From Amycolatopsis saalfeldensis (GTDB taxonomy: Bacteria > Actinomycetota > Actinomycetes > Mycobacteriales > Pseudonocardiaceae), in NCBI RefSeq assembly GCF_900110575.1, contig NZ_FOEF01000005.1, positions 186,001 to 250,000 of the forward strand: a stretch of DNA of 64,000 bases, in the 5' to 3' direction. Below, in pieces: positions 1 through 9,706 of this stretch (the stretch's first letter is position 1; the number at the start of each line of letters is the position of its first letter). The notes under the pieces were generated by a model that saw only the letters and a list, made by a program, of their open reading frames with translations, was not told the origin of the DNA and made no database searches. The position numbers and the translations under genes are program-made.

Positions 1-15
1 GGTCACGCGGACCAT
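1..15 (-). CDS. Start of the gene downstream of psd, cut by the window edge (possibly pssA)
   Basis: An ATG on the minus strand at 15-13 lies two bases after the psd stop codon, and an open frame of five codons (Met-Val-Arg-Val-Thr) runs off the left edge. In actinobacteria the gene directly after psd is commonly CDP-diacylglycerol-serine O-phosphatidyltransferase (pssA), whose product is the substrate precursor of Psd. The tight spacing fits translational coupling, but five residues cannot prove identity; the name is inferred from context only. Confidence 0.35.
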
Positions 16-17
16 GG

Positions 18-731
18 TCAGCCTTCTCCAAGCGCGGGGAGTTCGGCGATCACTGTCTCGCCGCCGACCGTGCGCTGGCCCTTCGAGACCAGGACGCGGC
101 TGCCGGGCGGCAGGTACAGGTCGACGCGGGAGCCGAACCGGATGATGCCGTAGGTGTCGGCGGCGGCCACCTTGTCACCCTCGCGGATCTCGCACAGGAT
201 GCGGCGCGCGACCAGCCCGGCGATCTGCACGACGACGAGCTCGTGGCCGTCGGCGGTGCGCATCAGCACGGAGTTGCGCTCGTTGTCCTCGCTCGCCTTG
301 TCCAGGTCCGCGGACAGGAACTTGCCGGGCCGGTAGGCCACCTTCTCGATCACCCCGGTGGCCGGCGCGCGCTGGACGTGCACGTCGAACACCGAGAGGA
401 ACACGCTCACGCGCATCCGCGGCTCGGCGGGCAGGCCCAGCTCGGGCGGCGGCACGGCCTCTTCGAGCAGGGAGACGAGTCCGTCGGCGGAGGCAACGGC
501 GACGTTGTCGCGCGCGGGCGGCACCCGCTTCGGCTCGCGGAAGAACGCGGCGGTGGCCGCGGTGGCGAGCGCGCCGACGACGCCGAGGCGCTTGGAGAAC
601 CGGCGCAGCACCAGCGTCGCCGCGAGGCCGCCGAAGACGAACGGGCGGCCCGCCGGGTGCATCGGCGGCACGGTTTCCCGGGCCAGCTGGACTGCGTGCG
701 CGAGGGGGTTGCCGGTGGGCTTGCCGCTCAT
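18..731 (-). CDS. psd: Phosphatidylserine decarboxylase proenzyme
   Basis: It converts phosphatidylserine to phosphatidylethanolamine at the membrane using a pyruvoyl group made by self-cleavage. The 237-residue protein has a hydrophobic N-terminal part (about residues 30-65), an SVFDVHVQR segment typical of the family, and a C-terminal FGSR sequence whose Gly-Ser (Ser at about residue 201) is the expected cleavage point between beta and alpha chains; the usual LGST is varied here. Length matches the short bacterial Psd type. I chose the ATG at 731 because GGGGAAA precedes it; an in-frame GTG at 803 would add 24 polar residues. The next gene starts two bases downstream, so psd is the promoter-proximal member of a lipid operon. 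Confidence 0.92.
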   Translation of the reverse strand: MSGKPTGNPLAHAVQLARETVPPMHPAGRPFVFGGLAATLVLRRFSKRLGVVGALATAATAAFFREPKRVPPARDNVAVASADGLVSLLEEAVPPPELGLPAEPRMRVSVFLSVFDVHVQRAPATGVIEKVAYRPGKFLSADLDKASEDNERNSVLMRTADGHELVVVQIAGLVARRILCEIREGDKVAAADTYGIIRFGSRVDLYLPPGSRVLVSKGQRTVGGETVIAELPALGEG

Positions 732-988
732 GGGTCGGTTTCCCCGCTGTTCGTCATCGGAGGGAGGGAAGGGACGGGATACGTCCGATTCGGGCTTCAC
801 CACGCTACCGCTCGTCGGCGGGCGGACACGCCCGCCCCTGGTGGGCGAGGTGCCGGACCCCCCGCAAGGGTTTCCCCGCCACGGGTGGGAGCGACCACAA
901 TCCGCTAACGTTCAGTGGAAATTCTCGATAACTCTCGGTAGTTGACGCCGCTCGGGGCTGGTCCCCGGGCCGACCTGCCGAGGTGACG

Positions 989-1165
989 ATGAGCGTTCCG
1001 GATTCGCTGACGGAGCTGTTGTGCGCCTGGCGCCGGGACGTCGCCTCGGTACCGCTGCCGATGCTCGTCGACCCGGCCCGGGCGGTGCTGGTCCTGCGCC
1101 ACGCAGCGCGGGTGCATGCATCCCCCGACGACGCATGCACCCGCGTGCGGAACGACTCAGCTTAG
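989..1165 (+). CDS. Small hypothetical protein (58 aa)
   Basis: ATG at 989 follows a fair ribosome site (GAGGTGACG). The product starts MSVPDSLTELLCAWRRDV and contains an amphipathic helix-like N-terminal half; it has no membrane segment or catalytic motif I recognise. Third-position G/C is high, as for real genes here. An in-frame ATG two codons upstream (983) is less well spaced. The last third of the frame is encoded by a perfect 13-bp inverted repeat, so the C-terminus may partly reflect a transcription terminator. It stands alone between divergent neighbours; function unknown. Confidence 0.45.
   Translation: MSVPDSLTELLCAWRRDVASVPLPMLVDPARAVLVLRHAARVHASPDDACTRVRNDSA
1107..1145. terminator. 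13-bp inverted repeat (candidate terminator)
   Basis: Arms 1107-1119 and 1133-1145 are perfect reverse complements around a 13-base loop; the core is GCATGC. No T-run follows. It lies inside the 3' end of the small gene at 989 and about 60 bases from the 3' end of the opposing membrane-protein gene, so it could end transcription from either side. Confidence 0.45.
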
Positions 1166-1203
1166 TGGTTCACGGCGTTTGCTGACCGATCGTCGGCAAA
1201 CCG

Positions 1204-1491
1204 TTACAAACGGTCACGGTCACGATGGCGGCCCGCGGCGCTGACCAGGCGCAGGATCGCCAGCAGCACGATCGCGCCGAGGATGGCGACGCCGAAGCTG
1301 GGGAAGTCGAACCCGAACCGCTGGTGCTCGCCGGTGGCGAGCTGGTAGACGAAGCCGCCGAGGGCCGCGCCCAGCACCCCGACCAGCACGCTGACCAGGC
1401 AGCCTTGCCGGCGCCGGTCCGCGCCGCCGACCACGATGTTCGCGATCCAGCCGACGAGCGCGCCGAAGATGATCCAGGTGAAGAAGCCCAT
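1204..1491 (-). CDS. GlsB/YeaQ/YmgE family small membrane protein
   Basis: A 95-residue protein with three hydrophobic segments (about residues 3-23, 31-51 and 67-84) separated by Gly-rich turns, matching the transglycosylase-associated YeaQ/YmgE family of general stress proteins. The first segment carries the family pattern GALVGWIANIVVGG. A short basic, Arg-rich tail ends the protein. Biochemical function in the family is unknown; expression is usually stress linked. It is transcribed divergently from the ArsR regulator starting at 1567, and the two share a 75-bp control region containing paired palindromes, so it may be controlled by that regulator. Confidence 0.9.
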   Translation of the reverse strand: MGFFTWIIFGALVGWIANIVVGGADRRRQGCLVSVLVGVLGAALGGFVYQLATGEHQRFGFDFPSFGVAILGAIVLLAILRLVSAAGRHRDRDRL

Positions 1492-1530
1492 GGCGGCCAG
1501 GATACCGGGGCTCGGTTTGCTCAAGAGATA

Positions 1531-1552
1531 TTGTACAAGAGTAATTGTGCAA
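1531..1552. promoter_or_regulatory. Paired 8-bp palindromes between divergent genes (candidate ArsR-family operator)
   Basis: TTGTACAA (1531-1538) and TTGTGCAA (1545-1552) sit 14 bases apart in an unusually AT-rich stretch between the YeaQ-type gene and the ArsR-type regulator. Two similar half-sites with helical-turn-like spacing are what autoregulating ArsR proteins bind. Inference from position and symmetry only. Confidence 0.4.
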
Positions 1553-1566
1553 CTAGTCTTGTGCGT

Positions 1567-2130
1567 ATGGCCGAACGCGAAGTCCACGAGATCCGCGACT
1601 CCCGGGTGCTGGCGGCGATGTCGCACCCGCTGCGCCGCCGCCTGCTCGACATCCTGAAGCTCGACGGCCCGGCGACGGCGTCCGTGCTCGCGGAGAAGAC
1701 CGGCCAGGCGGTGGGGAACATCAGCCACCACTTGAAGGTGCTGGCGGGCGCGTCGCTGGTGGAAGAGGCGCCCGAGCTGGCGCGCGATCGTCGCGAGCGC
1801 TGGTGGCGACGGCGTTCGCGCGCCCTGTCGTGGTCGTCGGAGGATTTCGTCGGTGACCCCGTCGCCGACGCCGCGGAGACCCTGAGCCTCGACCGGCAGG
1901 CCTCCCTCGCGCGCACGTGGCTCGCCGCGATGGAGACCGAGGCCCCGCAGTGGCGCGATTCGTGGTTCGACAACGAAACCTGGGCCCGGCTGTCCGCCGC
2001 GGAGCTGGACGAGCTGAACTCGCGGGTGATCGCGCTCTTCTCGGAGTACTCCGAACGCGACTTGCCCGAAGATGGCGTTGAGCGTCGCCCGGCGTTCCTC
2101 TTCGCCCGCGGCTTTCCCGCCCAGCCGTGA
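1567..2130 (+). CDS. ArsR-family winged-helix transcriptional regulator
   Basis: A 187-residue DNA-binding protein. Residues about 10-80 form the ArsR winged helix, with the hallmark MSHPLRRRLLDIL followed by a recognition helix containing GNISHHLKVL. The remainder is a longer, acidic and Trp-containing C-terminal region, as in ArsR regulators paired with exporters. No CxC-type metal site is visible, so a metal sensor role is unlikely. Its stop codon overlaps the GTG of the following transporter remnant by two bases, showing the two once formed a regulator-exporter operon. The ATG at 1567 was chosen because the product begins just before the HTH. Confidence 0.9.
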   Translation: MAEREVHEIRDSRVLAAMSHPLRRRLLDILKLDGPATASVLAEKTGQAVGNISHHLKVLAGASLVEEAPELARDRRERWWRRRSRALSWSSEDFVGDPVADAAETLSLDRQASLARTWLAAMETEAPQWRDSWFDNETWARLSAAELDELNSRVIALFSEYSERDLPEDGVERRPAFLFARGFPAQP

Positions 2131-3378
2131 CTCGTCGGCTGGGACGGGATTTCCGGCTGCTGTGGGCCGGTGGGCAGATCCGCGCCGGTCGGTTCCTCGC
2201 GCCAGCGCGGACTTTCGGCTGAGCCGCGCGCTCTTGCCGAGTTGTCCACATCGCGGTGGTGCTGTGGACAACTCGGCGAGCTGGGCCTTTTCGTCGGTGG
2301 GCACCGATAGACTGGACAAGGGCCGTCCCCCGGAGGATGGGCGGGGGCTGCGCTGGCGCCGAAGCGGCCGGTGATGGCGGCCTGCAACACCGTCTCCATG
2401 GTCGTGTTCGCGAGTGTCCCGCTCGCGCAGCTGGCCGGGGTGCTCTCGGTGCCGTACCTGCTCGGGGTCGCGCTGGCGGCGGGCACCGCGAAGGTCTTCT
2501 TCTCCGTTGCCTATCGCAGTTATCTGCCGGTGCTCGTCGAGCGGGAGCACCTGCTCGCGGCCAACACCCGGTTGCAGGGCAGCGAGTCGGCCGCGCAGGT
2601 CGGCGGGCCCGGGCTGGCCGGGGTGCTGGCGGCGGTCTTCGGTCCGGTGAGCGGGATTCTGGCCGACGCCGTCAGCTTCGGGGTTTCCGCGCTGTGCCTG
2701 CGGGCGATCCGGCAGCGGGAGGCGAAACCCGCTGCCGCGGCACGGGTCCGGCTGCGGACCCAGGTCGCGGAGGGACTGCGGTTCGTCGCCGCGGATCCGT
2801 ACCTGCGGACGCTCGTGGCGTTCGGCGCGGTGTCCAACCTCGCGCTCGACGGGTACGCCTCGATCCAGGTCGTCTTCCTCGCGCGTGACCTCGACGCCGG
2901 GCCGGGCACCATCGGCCTCGTGCTGGCGGTCGCCGAGGTGGGCGGCGTCGTCGGCGCACTACTGATCGGGCGGCTGGCCACGCGGTTCGGCACGGCGCGG
3001 GCGTTTCTGCTCTGCGAGGCCTTCGCCGCCCCCGCGATGCTGATCGGCCCGGCGGGCGGCCTCCTCTGCTTCGTGGTGGCCGGAGTCGCGGTCAGTGGCG
3101 GGCTCGTCGGGTCCAATGTGGTCGCCGGCGCCTTCCGCCAGGGCTACTGCCCGCCCGAGCTGTTCGGCCGGATCACCGCGTGCTCCGCCGTGGTCAACTA
3201 CGGCACGATCCCGCTGGGCGGGCTGCTCGGCGGGATCCTCGGGCAGACCCTCGGCGTGCGGGAGACGATGGTCGTGATGGGCGCCGTGCAGCTGGCCGCG
3301 CTCGCGATCCCGGTCTTCAGCCCGGTGCGCCCGCTGCGGGATTTCCCGCAGCGCCAAGGAGAACGCGACCTGGTGTAG
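2127..3378 (+). pseudogene. Broken MFS exporter (N-terminal region replaced)
   Basis: A GTG at 2127, overlapping the ArsR stop, opens a typical MFS start (TRRLGRDFRLLWAGGQI) but the frame stops at 2220-2222 after 31 codons. From about 2347 a different frame resumes MFS sequence (PKRPVM at the TM2-TM3 loop) and continues to 3378 with about ten hydrophobic segments in the style of the efflux MFS paired with ArsR regulators. The intervening 150 bases encode no transmembrane sequence in any frame and hold a long palindrome. TM1 and TM2 are therefore missing. A shortened protein could start at the GTG at 2371, but lacking the first two helices it is unlikely to transport. Confidence 0.72.
2236..2277. 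repeat. 15-bp perfect inverted repeat made of two DnaA-box-like sequences
   Basis: Arms 2236-2250 and 2263-2277 are perfect reverse complements around a 12-base loop. Each arm contains TTGTCCACA, the high-GC actinobacterial form of the DnaA box, in opposite orientation. It lies inside the segment that replaced the start of the MFS gene, so it probably arrived with the foreign or rearranged DNA. It may be the end of a small mobile or repeat-family sequence, or a real DnaA-binding site. Confidence 0.6.
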
Positions 3379-3381
3379 ACG

Positions 3382-4596
3382 CTAGAGCAGCAGCACGTCC
3401 ACCTCGTCGCCCTCGGCCACCTCGGTGACGTCCTCCGGCAGCACGATCAGGCAGTTCGCCTGGGTGAACGCCGCGAGCAGGTGCGAGCCGGGGCCGCCGC
3501 GCGGGCCGACCTGGCCGGTGACCTCGCCTTCGGTGGGCGTGTAGAAGCCGCGGCGGAACTGGCGGCGGGCGGCGGGCGAGGACATCGGCTCGGTGAGCCG
3601 CGCGCGGACCCGGCGGCGGTCGACGTCCGTGTGGCCCATCGCCGACAACAGGGCCGGGCGGAGGAACGCCTCGAACGACACCAGCACGCTCACCGGATTC
3701 CCGGGCAGCGTCACGACCGGCACGCCGTTCCAGCGCCCGCAGCCCTGCGGCCCGCCGGGCTGCATCGCGACCTTCCGGAATTCCACGCCCTGGCCGGTCA
3801 GCGCGTCCTTCACCACTTCGTACGCGCCCGCGGACACCCCGCCGGACGTCACCAGCAAGTCGGCCTCGGCCAGCTTCGGCTCGATGACCGCGCGGAACTC
3901 CGCCACGTCGTCCACCACACTGCGCACCACGTCCACCCGGCAGCCCAGCCCGCGCAGGGCGGCCGCCAGCATCACGCTGTTGGACTCGTAGATCTGCCCG
4001 TGCCGCAACGGGTTCGGTGCCTCGACCAGCTCCGTGCCGGTCGACACCACCAGCACCGACAGCGGCCGGTACACCGCCAGCTCGGCCAGCCCCACGGCCG
4101 CGGCCAGGCCCAGCTGCGAGTGGCCGAGCACCGTCCCCGCGTGCAGCGCGAGAGTCCCCTTCACGACGTCTTCGCCGGTGCGCCGCACGTGCGTGCCCGC
4201 GGCCGGCGCCGCCGAGATCACCACCGACGACGTGCCGCCGTCGGTGTCCTCCACCATCACCACCGCGTCCGCGCCGGGCGGCAGCGGCGCACCGGTCATG
4301 ATCCGGTGCACCGTGCCCGGCTCCAGCGGGGCGACGTCCACGCGGCCGGCCGGGATGTCGTCGGCCACCGGGAGCGTCGCGGGCCGCGCCACGCTCGCCC
4401 CGGCGATGTCGGCCGCGCGCACCGCGTAGCCGTCCATCGCGGAGTTGTCGAACGGCGGCAGCGACACCCCCGCGTGCACGTCTTGGGCCAGGACGAGACC
4501 GGCTGCCCCGGCCAGCGGGACGGTGGTCACAGGCGCGCGTCCGAGCAGGTCGGAGACGGTGCCGCGATAGGAGTCGACGGAGATCACGCGGACCAT
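3382..4596 (-). CDS. moeA: Molybdopterin molybdotransferase MoeA
   Basis: Inserts molybdate into adenylylated molybdopterin to give active molybdenum cofactor in the cytoplasm. The 404-residue length is normal. The N-terminal LPPFDNSAMDGYAVRA motif (about residues 46-61) is the MoeA signature; the central MoaB/Mog-like domain has VTSGGVSAG and PGGP motifs, and the C-terminal beta domain follows. ATG at 4596 gives the expected start. It lies 44 kb from the moa/mog/mod island in this same window, as a single-gene unit converging on the broken MFS gene. It supplies the last cofactor step for that pathway. Confidence 0.95.
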   Translation of the reverse strand: MVRVISVDSYRGTVSDLLGRAPVTTVPLAGAAGLVLAQDVHAGVSLPPFDNSAMDGYAVRAADIAGASVARPATLPVADDIPAGRVDVAPLEPGTVHRIMTGAPLPPGADAVVMVEDTDGGTSSVVISAAPAAGTHVRRTGEDVVKGTLALHAGTVLGHSQLGLAAAVGLAELAVYRPLSVLVVSTGTELVEAPNPLRHGQIYESNSVMLAAALRGLGCRVDVVRSVVDDVAEFRAVIEPKLAEADLLVTSGGVSAGAYEVVKDALTGQGVEFRKVAMQPGGPQGCGRWNGVPVVTLPGNPVSVLVSFEAFLRPALLSAMGHTDVDRRRVRARLTEPMSSPAARRQFRRGFYTPTEGEVTGQVGPRGGPGSHLLAAFTQANCLIVLPEDVTEVAEGDEVDVLLL

Positions 4597-4662
4597 CCTC
4601 CCTTGCCGCGGCGGCCGTGCAACACTCTCCCGCGGCAGGAGTCAGGGATCAGGGGAGTGATC

Positions 4663-4851
4663 ATGCAGGTTTCGGTCCGCCACCGGCCGTCGTTCGCGGT
4701 GGCGCGGTTGACGCCGGCGCCAGGGGAGCCGGCACAGGTCGAGTCCGGCGCGACGATGGCGACCGGCTGCGGCGTGACCCTCCGGCCGCCGGCCCCGGGC
4801 GGAACCATGAACGGCCCCGGGCCCTTCTCCCACCAGCCTTCCCGCTCCTGA
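4663..4851 (+). pseudogene. Truncated AIM24-family duplicate
   Basis: An ATG at 4663, preceded by AGGGGAG, starts 62 codons whose first 45 residues (MQVSVRHRPSFAVARL, then PGEPAQVESGATM) align with the start of the intact gene at 4853 (MRVHTRHTPNFGVARV, then PGEAVQSAGDTM). After that the frame changes into an unrelated Pro/Ser tail and stops at 4851. AIM24 proteins need about 200 residues for their beta sandwich, so this is a tandem duplicate that lost most of its body. It could still be translated, because its ribosome site is good and the intact gene starts two bases after its stop. Confidence 0.62.
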
Positions 4852-4852
4852 C

Positions 4853-5470
4853 ATGCGCGTCCACACCAGGCACACCCCCAACTTCGGCGTCGCCCGCGTC
4901 CTGCTGGCGCCGGGCGAAGCCGTGCAGTCGGCGGGCGACACGATGCTGGCGACCAGCTTCGGCGTGACCGAGTCCGCGCCCTCGCGCGGCGGCGCGCGCA
5001 AACCGGGACTTTCGCTGTTCACCGCGCCCGCCGAGGGCGGCTGGGTCGACCTCGCGCCGATCGGGCCCGGCGACGTCTACCCCCTCGAGCTGACCGGCGC
5101 CACCGGCTGGTCGGTGCACCGCGGCGCCGTGCTCGCGCGCCCCGCGTCGGTGCGCCACGACCAGACCTGGGCGCCGTTGCAGCAGCTCTTCGGCGCCGAC
5201 TCGGGATTCCTCGACCACTACAGCGGCACCGGCCCGCTCGTGCTCACCGCGCCCGGCCCGGTGGACTCGTTCAAGCTGTCCGCGGGCGAGATGGTCACCG
5301 TCCGGCCCGATTACGTGCTGGCGTACCCGGACACCCTGCAGTGCCGGCTGCGCGCGGTCGACCCGAGCGGGCCGCAGTCGCTCAAGACCGGGGAAGGGCT
5401 GGTCCTGGACTTCGCGGGACCCGGCACCGTGCTGGTGCAAGCCAGGAACCGGCGGGTTTCGCACGCCTGA
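4853..5470 (+). CDS. AIM24 family protein
   Basis: A 205-residue protein of the AIM24/TIGR00266 family, a soluble double beta-barrel fold of uncertain function found in tandem copies in actinobacteria. Visible features are the N-terminal FGVARVLLAPGEAVQSAGDTM strand-turn segment and the Gly-rich second half with PGPVDSFKLSAGEMVTVRP. No signal peptide or membrane segment. The ATG lies two bases after the stop of the truncated paralogue at 4663, implying translational coupling. Homologues are linked by location to stress and envelope genes but have no established activity. Confidence 0.88.
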   Translation: MRVHTRHTPNFGVARVLLAPGEAVQSAGDTMLATSFGVTESAPSRGGARKPGLSLFTAPAEGGWVDLAPIGPGDVYPLELTGATGWSVHRGAVLARPASVRHDQTWAPLQQLFGADSGFLDHYSGTGPLVLTAPGPVDSFKLSAGEMVTVRPDYVLAYPDTLQCRLRAVDPSGPQSLKTGEGLVLDFAGPGTVLVQARNRRVSHA

Positions 5471-5573
5471 CGGGCCGTCGGATTGCCCATTGCCGAAGAC
5501 CGTAATTCCGGTAGCGTGAACTGCACTTCCAGCCGCTACCGGGGCAGCGGATCTTGTCCACAGGGAGGGCGCC

Positions 5574-5780
5574 GTGGCTGTCGGCACCGTCAAATGGTTC
5601 AACTCGGAAAAGGGCTACGGATTCATCGAATCCACTGAAGGCCCGGACGTCTTCGTGCACTACTCGGCGATCCAGGCCGACGGTTTCCGCACGCTCGACG
5701 AAGGCGATCGCGTGGAGTTCGAGGTCCAGTCCGGCCGCGACGGCCGCAGTCAGGCCGCGGACGTCCGGAAGGTGTCTTGA
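5574..5780 (+). CDS. Cold-shock-domain protein (CspA family)
   Basis: A 68-residue single CSD protein. RNP1 (KGYGFIE) and RNP2 (VFVHYSAI) nucleic-acid-binding motifs are intact, following the usual [13 protein letters not shown] start. It binds single-stranded RNA/DNA and acts as an RNA chaperone. GTG at 5574 is preceded by AGGGAGG at good spacing. A TTGTCCACA sequence (5554-5562) just upstream resembles a DnaA box. It forms a single-gene unit between the AIM24 gene and the Ser/Thr kinase. Confidence 0.97.
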   Translation: MAVGTVKWFNSEKGYGFIESTEGPDVFVHYSAIQADGFRTLDEGDRVEFEVQSGRDGRSQAADVRKVS

Positions 5781-5848
5781 ATCCGGGCTCCTGACCAGTT
5801 GGGCGAACCGGGGGTGGCTGCGGATTCCCGGGCGTTAAGCTGCGCAGC

Positions 5849-7768
5849 GTGACAGGCGACGTGTCGGGGGACCTCACCGGTCGACGGCTGGGCAACTACC
5901 GCATCGACTCGGTGCTCGGCAAGGGCGGCATGAGCGTGACCTACAAGGCCACGGACGTGCGCCTGGGCCGCAAAGTGGCGCTGAAGATCATCGGTGACCA
6001 CCTCGGCGCCGACGCCGAATTCCGCGAGCGCTTTGTCGACGAAGCCCGCAACACCTCCGCCATCGACCACGCCAACATCGTGCCGCTGTACGACTTCGGC
6101 GAGCTCGACGGCATGCTCTACATCGCCATGCGCATGGTCGACGGCGGCGACCTGGCCGGCCTGATCTCCGGCGGCCCGATCGCGCCCGCGCGGGCGCTGT
6201 CCCTGCTCGACCAGGTCGCGGACGCCCTCGACACCCTGCACAACCGTGGTCTGGTCCACCTCGACGTCAAGCCCGCCAACGTCCTCGTCACCAGCCGCGA
6301 GACCTCGCGCGAGCACGTCTACGTGGCCGACTTCGGCCTGACCCGCCGCGGCGCCACCGGCCACCGCACCCGCGGCGGCGACTTCCTCGGCTCGCCCACC
6401 TACGCCGCGCCCGAACACCTGCGCGGGGAGCCGCTGGACGGGCGCACCGACCAGTACGCGCTGACCTGCGTGCTGTTCGCCTGCCTCACCGGCAGCCCGC
6501 CGTTCAAGGGCGATGTGCCGACCGTGATCAAGGGCCACCTCAACGGCGAGCCCCCGTCGGTTTCGCGCGTGGTGGCGCTGCCCGCCGCGGTCGACGACGT
6601 CGTCCGCAAGGGCATGGCCAAGAGCCCGGCCGACCGCTACCCGAACTGCGTCGCGATGGTCGCCGCCGCGCGGACCGCGCTCGGGCCACTGGCCACTTCG
6701 GACACTCCGCCCGGGCCGCCGGGCACGCTCCCGGCCGCCGCGGCGCCGGGCGAGATGGCCGCCATGCAGCCGTACGGGGGACAGCAGCCGCCCCCGGGCT
6801 ACGGCCAGCCGGGAGTCGGCCAGCCGGGGCCCGGTCAGGGCGCTCCGGGTGCTCCGGGGCAAGGCGGCATGGACGGCGCGAGCAGCCAGAGCGGCGCGAT
6901 GGCCGCGTGGTCCGGACCAGGTGGCGTGGACGCCGCGCACAGCCAGGGTGCCGGGAACGCCGGGTGGTCCGGCCAAGGTGGCCAGGGTGGTCTTGGTGGC
7001 CCTGGCGTGGCCGGATCTGGTGGCCAGGGCGGACTCGGCGGTCCCGGCGCGGCTGGACCCGGCGGGCCTGGCGCGGCTGGACCCGGTGGGCCTGGCATCG
7101 GTGGTTCCGGCGCTACCGGGCCTGGTGGTCAGGGCGGACTCGGCGGTCCCGGCGCGGCTGGACCCGGCGGGCCTGGCGTCGGTGGTTCCGGCGCGGCCGG
7201 ACCCGGCGGACCCGGTGGGCCCGGCGTCGGCGGTCCAGGCTGGGCTGCTCCCGGCACGTCGAACGGCCCCGGCGGCCCGCAGCACGGCACGCCGCAGCAA
7301 GGCCCACCCCCCGGTTACGGCGGTTACCCCGGCCAGTCCGGCATGCCGCCCCAGGGATTCCAGCCAGGACCCCAGCAGCCGGGACCCCAGCAGCCGGGTT
7401 ACGGCTACCCGGGTCAGCAGGCTCACCCGGGCCAGCCCGCGTACGGCGGGATGCCGCACCCGGGTTACGGCCCTCCCGGTGAACCGATGCGGTTGCGGCC
7501 GCCGTCTCCCGCGGGCGGGCCCAGCGCGTTCCAGCAGTCGAAGAGCGGCGGGCTGAAGTGGCTGTGGATCGGGCTGGGCGTGCTGGTGCTCGCCGGGCTG
7601 GTCGTCGGCGCGATCTTCCTGTTCGGCGGCGGCAGCGGCAGTGGCGGGGGCACGAACCCCACCACCGCGCCCAACATCCCCGTCGGCCCGGGTGGATCGC
7701 AGTCCAACGCGCCGGCGACCTCGCTCAAGGCGCCGCCGACGTCGATCTCGATCCAGCCGAGCCGCTGA
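5849..7768 (+). CDS. Membrane Ser/Thr protein kinase with collagen-like linker
   Basis: A 639-residue PknB-type kinase. Residues about 15-275 are the kinase domain: Gly loop LGKGGMSV (23-30), ATP-anchoring Lys46, Glu65, catalytic loop HLDVKPAN (137-144; Asp139), DFG at 161-163 and APE at 187-189. The catalytic loop has Leu where most PknB kinases have Arg (HLD instead of HRD), so it is a non-RD kinase. Residues about 285-560 are a Pro/Gly/Gln-rich linker with Gly-X-Y-like repeats; one transmembrane helix follows at about 569-592, and about 45 Ser/Thr/Pro-rich residues lie outside. No PASTA or other sensor domain is present. GTG start at 5849. Confidence 0.95.
   Translation: MTGDVSGDLTGRRLGNYRIDSVLGKGGMSVTYKATDVRLGRKVALKIIGDHLGADAEFRERFVDEARNTSAIDHANIVPLYDFGELDGMLYIAMRMVDGGDLAGLISGGPIAPARALSLLDQVADALDTLHNRGLVHLDVKPANVLVTSRETSREHVYVADFGLTRRGATGHRTRGGDFLGSPTYAAPEHLRGEPLDGRTDQYALTCVLFACLTGSPPFKGDVPTVIKGHLNGEPPSVSRVVALPAAVDDVVRKGMAKSPADRYPNCVAMVAAARTALGPLATSDTPPGPPGTLPAAAAPGEMAAMQPYGGQQPPPGYGQPGVGQPGPGQGAPGAPGQGGMDGASSQSGAMAAWSGPGGVDAAHSQGAGNAGWSGQGGQGGLGGPGVAGSGGQGGLGGPGAAGPGGPGAAGPGGPGIGGSGATGPGGQGGLGGPGAAGPGGPGVGGSGAAGPGGPGGPGVGGPGWAAPGTSNGPGGPQHGTPQQGPPPGYGGYPGQSGMPPQGFQPGPQQPGPQQPGYGYPGQQAHPGQPAYGGMPHPGYGPPGEPMRLRPPSPAGGPSAFQQSKSGGLKWLWIGLGVLVLAGLVVGAIFLFGGGSGSGGGTNPTTAPNIPVGPGGSQSNAPATSLKAPPTSISIQPSR
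7025..7178 (+). repeat. Intragenic 105-bp direct repeat in the kinase linker
   Basis: Bases 7025-7073 recur without change at 7130-7178 (49 bp, offset 105), within a longer set of GGN-rich near-repeats encoding the Gly-X-Y-like linker. This makes the linker length likely to vary between strains by slippage or unequal recombination. Confidence 0.8.
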
Positions 7769-7783
7769 CGCTGACCTGCACTT

Positions 7784-7810
7784 CTTGCACTCTCACCCCG
7801 CGAGTGCTAA
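7784..7810. promoter_or_regulatory. CIRCE operator 1 (HrcA site)
   Basis: GCACTC, nine bases, then GAGTGCTAA matches the CIRCE consensus for the HrcA heat-shock repressor; the left arm is imperfect at its outer bases. It is the first of two such sites upstream of groEL. Confidence 0.88.
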
Positions 7811-9646
<1,836 letters not shown>

Positions 9647-9669
9647 GTTCGGGCTACTGCTTCACCGGG

Positions 9670-9701
9670 AAAGCCCGGTCCGCTTCGGCGGGCCGGGCTT
9701 T
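9670..9701 (+). terminator. Rho-independent terminator after groEL
   Basis: A 13-bp perfect stem (arms 9670-9682 and 9689-9701) with a six-base loop is followed by a T-rich run, 23 bases after the groEL stop. It may also stop transcription of the opposing gene ending at 9707. Confidence 0.9.
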
Positions 9702-9706
9702 TTCTC

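Noticed and set aside
5554-5562. DnaA box (TTGTCCACA) before the cold-shock gene
   Set aside because: A single 9-mer can occur by chance and no cluster or dnaA/dnaN gene is nearby; no origin is claimed.
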